A stretch of 64,000 nucleotides of DNA from Siphonodentalium dalli. Taxonomy: Eukaryota > Mollusca > Scaphopoda > Gadilida > Siphonodentaliidae. Location of the stretch: assembly GCA_032622095.1 (NCBI GenBank), contig CP136064.1, positions 247,661,827 to 247,725,826 on the forward strand, written 5' to 3'. The position numbers and the translations under genes were made by a program. Shown in pieces: positions 61,101 to 64,000 of this stretch (the first letter of the stretch is position 1; each line of letters starts with the position of its first letter). The notes under the pieces were generated by a model that did no database searches, was not told the DNA's origin, and saw nothing but the letters and a program-made list of their open reading frames with translations.

Positions 61101-61498
61101 TCTATATCTTTCATTTCTGCTGACTTGTTCTATCGTCACAAAAATCTGCGCAACCGTGTACGTGTAGTCGCAATGACCACGTGACACTGGAAATCGTAAG
61201 ATATGATAAACGTCACACTTTACTAAACAGACTCTCCCATTCAGTTAGAAAATATATATTGGAATGGTCTATTATTATCCTGGAAGGATGTTCGGGAAGT
61301 ATAAGCAGACGACAGCTGATATAAGTACAGAAGGATTGCTATTAATTTATGGGGAAATGTTCACCCTATAAGTTCAACAAACGGCCGTTTGTTGAACTTA
61401 TTATCTGAACATCCCCCAAGGGAACTACTCGGCTATGACTGATTATTATTGAAAGTGTTATGCAAGGATAAAGTGATGCAGCTTTAAAATTCTGATAA
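61101..61498. other. 3' flank between F and gene G
   Basis: Non-coding. Positions 61140-61440 match the 3' flank of gene C (23720-24000) and A (870-1210, inverted). The equivalent segment is deleted between E and D. Confidence 0.6.
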
Positions 61499-61504
61499 TT
61501 TATT
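61499..61504 (-). promoter_or_regulatory. Polyadenylation signal of gene G
   Basis: AATAAA on the gene strand in the shared context. Confidence 0.6.
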
Positions 61505-61661
61505 TAACACTTTCACGATAACAACTATAAATGGCAACGGTAAATAACTAAATATACATATAAATAATAATAAATAACAATATTCGCATGAATATTCACA
61601 AAACAAACGTATGCAATTATCCAGCAGCACGTTGACGTATATTCATTATGTAAGTTTAGCA

Positions 61662-63790
61662 TCACAAGTCACTCGGGGTGAAGGTCATGGACATGGCCTC
61701 TCTCAGAATATCGTGGTCACAGTTCTCTGAAGTCGCGTGTAACTCCTCAGAAACAAACGAGTTGACTATTGTCTGTGTATCGTCGCAGTAACCGTGGTAA
61801 CCGCCGCTTCCGATGCTGCTGTTTGAAGAATCTGACTGAAAATCGCCATCTGGTGAGGATTCATAGATTGCGAGGGAAGGTACCAGGCTATCGGGTGAGA
61901 TATGTAAATCTTCGTCATCAGTGGCTGGAAGATTTATGTCGTCCTTATTCTTTGATATATAGAAGATGTCTGCTTTCAGTTGTTCAAACTCTGGTGTCAA
62001 TTGCGACGATGGTTCACAGAACGCTGCTAGTGTAAAAGGGTCGTTTGAATATGGGAGTACAGAGGAATATACTGCTTGGTGACTGAGTTGGCGACAACTT
62101 TTGAAATTCCTGCTATCATAACTGAGTTCGTCGTATGACATCGAGAACACAGGAGATGATGAGGTGAAGGCTGGAAGGATTCGGCTGTCCCAGGTCGGTA
62201 TCGGCGAATCCAGAATCGGAGTGGGTGTGTAGCTCTGTGGAGAATAGTCTTGGTGTTGAGTTTGTGTGTGACTAGGATTAACTTGCCTTCTTTTGTTTTC
62301 TGGTTGAATATCTGCAAAACAAATAAAACATACGAATTAACAATTGAATTGTTCTGGAAATATTATCCAATGTAAATGATTACGAGAGCCTGTCGAGACG
62401 GCAGTTGCAGCCAATAATTTCTTGAAGTGCATTTGGATAGATTCCAGGTGTTGTCATCTTGTATTTTACACACGTATTAGTCAGGAAATACAACCGACGA
62501 TTCGCTTGTGTGTTAAGTGGATTCCAGGATTAATCTTTTTCAAATTCGTGAACAAATATTTGAATTTTCGTCTCAAAGTCGTTCTTCGTAAAAGAGGCTG
62601 TGTTGCTTTCTCAGATTTGGAGTAAATTATAAAGAGAATATAAAATTAATTACTTTAACCTCATATGTGTATGAATACTTACCACTCGTATCTTCATACT
62701 CTGATCTCAGTCGCTTCTTTGTCATTGTTCTGGTACTGGAAAGGAGAGGATACACAAGTCTGATTTCAATGAAAATAGTGATGGTCTAAAGTTCTTATCT
62801 AAATATCTTATTATCTCCTTGTTTTATTTTGGCGACGGTTGAATTTCTCTACAATAACCGTGGAAGAAAATGTTAGGCGCCATAGTCCGAACTGAATCCA
62901 AGTATCGGCTAATGGAACTGATGGGAGAAAACGCGAGATTTGAAAAAAACAAGAAGTAAACAATTACTTTATATCAACATTAAAGGCCGTGATGATATAT
63001 GGGTTCAATGATATAGATACTTGACCCGGAGGCAAATGGTTATAGTGGCTGTGGGGTGGACACAACCCTAATCCGTGTGTGCATATTTGTTATGTCATGC
63101 CGCCGAAAAATACCATAACTGACTGCATAACACTCACCTCTCATCTTTATTCTCTCTGAAGCCTTTTGCGAATGGATTGTTGTCGATCTTGAGCTTCGTG
63201 ATCTGAAAGAAGAAATTCCAATTGTGTCATAACGAATGTATGTTACGAGCCGAAGAGATACAAAGTGAAGTGTAAGGTTGACAGTTGAATAGAAAATTCG
63301 ATAAAAAGAGGATATAGTGTTGACCAATGGCTGAATGAGGCCTGAATAAATCACGAAGACTCCGCCCTAATGATTCTTAGCAACTATTCCAGAATAAAAA
63401 GTGGGGTGCTACCACGATCTCATTTGACTGATTACGAAGTACACTGATGTTTGGAATTCCATATAATACATCAAATCGAATTTATGAATACCCTTTTCAG
63501 TGTTATAATTATGTGCGCAGTTCATTGAATTTCCCTGACGTAGAGCTGAAATATGATGTTTTCCTTCTTCACTATTCAAGCTGTTACACTTGTTGAACCA
63601 GTGTCATGTGTTATTGGAAGGCTTGATATTTGTAATACTAGATACGTACCTCTTCGCTCTGGTATGCGGTGACGGGAATGAAAGTTGTCTCAGCAAAGGT
63701 GAAAGTGTTTGTTAGCGCTTGTCCGGGACGTTCGTCTGCCATGGCTATATGAAGACGAGGCTTGTATTTCTGCATCGTGTTCACTATGAC
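61662..63790 (-). CDS. T-box transcription factor G, exons 4-7 (partial)
   Basis: Minus-strand exons 63790-63650, 63202-63138, 62729-62683 and 62311-61662, with lengths 141, 65, 47 and 650 as in B and D. They encode the second half of the T-box (MQKYKPRLHIAMADERP, TTFIPVTAYQSEE, ITKLKIDNNPFAKGFREN), the basic linker and the complete tail ending SDL-stop. Ser to Tyr in the linker (RSEYEDTS) is private to this copy. Exons 1-3 lie beyond the right edge; intron 3 runs off the window. No break is visible in the part seen. Start and function of the whole gene cannot be judged. Confidence 0.87.
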
Positions 63791-64000
63791 CTGCAAACAG
63801 AAGTTAGGTTAAACCTTCGTTCACTGAATGGACTCTCACTTTCAGTTATAGCAGAATACAACGGAATGGTCTAATCATAATTAATTGTGTAATTTACCTT
63901 CGGGTCATATGAGCGAACGACAGACATAGAACCCCATTCAGATTTTGCCCCTAGGCCCTTAAGCTATATTGTTAACATATCTCTCAAATACTGCATGTAT

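Overview
The window is animal nuclear DNA: genes split by GT-AG introns, TATA promoters and AATAAA signals upstream and downstream, A+T-rich spacers, and many MITE-like repeats plus one Ty3/gypsy fragment. The repeat load and the uncharacterised protein family at 14.7-20.3 kb suggest an invertebrate, perhaps a mollusc or other lophotrochozoan; that assignment is an inference and is not proven.

The backbone is a local cluster of one divergent T-box transcription-factor family. Seven copies or remnants are visible: A (+, last exon only, 1-624, frameshifted), B (+, 8334-12939, apparently intact, 480 aa), C (-, 24652-29636, intact splicing, altered C-terminus, 493 aa), D (-, 43806-48784, one-base deletion in exon 1), G (-, 61662-63790, exons 4-7, running out of the window), and two + strand decayed copies, E (35636-43528) and F (51508-61100). 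All the functional-looking copies share one seven-coding-exon plan with identical internal exon lengths (139, 268, 141, 65, 47 nt) and an upstream non-coding exon behind a TATA box.

From 24.5 kb onward the DNA is a tandem duplication with a period of about 18-19 kb. Each unit holds a minus-strand T-box gene and, head to head with it, a plus-strand decayed paralogue; the two promoters face away from a palindrome of about 160 bp. Unit 1 = C+E, unit 2 = D+F, unit 3 begins with G. Unit 1 also has its 2.1-kb promoter region duplicated again, separated by satellite DNA. The two units differ by insertions that can be dated relative to the duplication, because the other unit supplies the empty site.

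Between B and C (14.3-23.0 kb) the 3' flanks of the two genes are inverted copies of each other, and they enclose an 8.7-kb spacer. The spacer carries a broken gene of an uncharacterised, probably transposon-related protein family (14715-20298), interrupted by a 2.4-kb segment and by a 496-bp element with TTAA target duplications. Removing the latter restores the reading frame.

Mobile DNA includes three families with TTAA target duplications and AGG termini, a 648-bp terminal-inverted-repeat element present twice, a foldback element with a 9-bp target duplication, hAT-type elements, a tRNA-derived SINE-like stretch, and a 5'-truncated gypsy element (RNase H, integrase, 3' LTR; 55.1-59.7 kb) that replaced exons 4-6 of pseudogene F.
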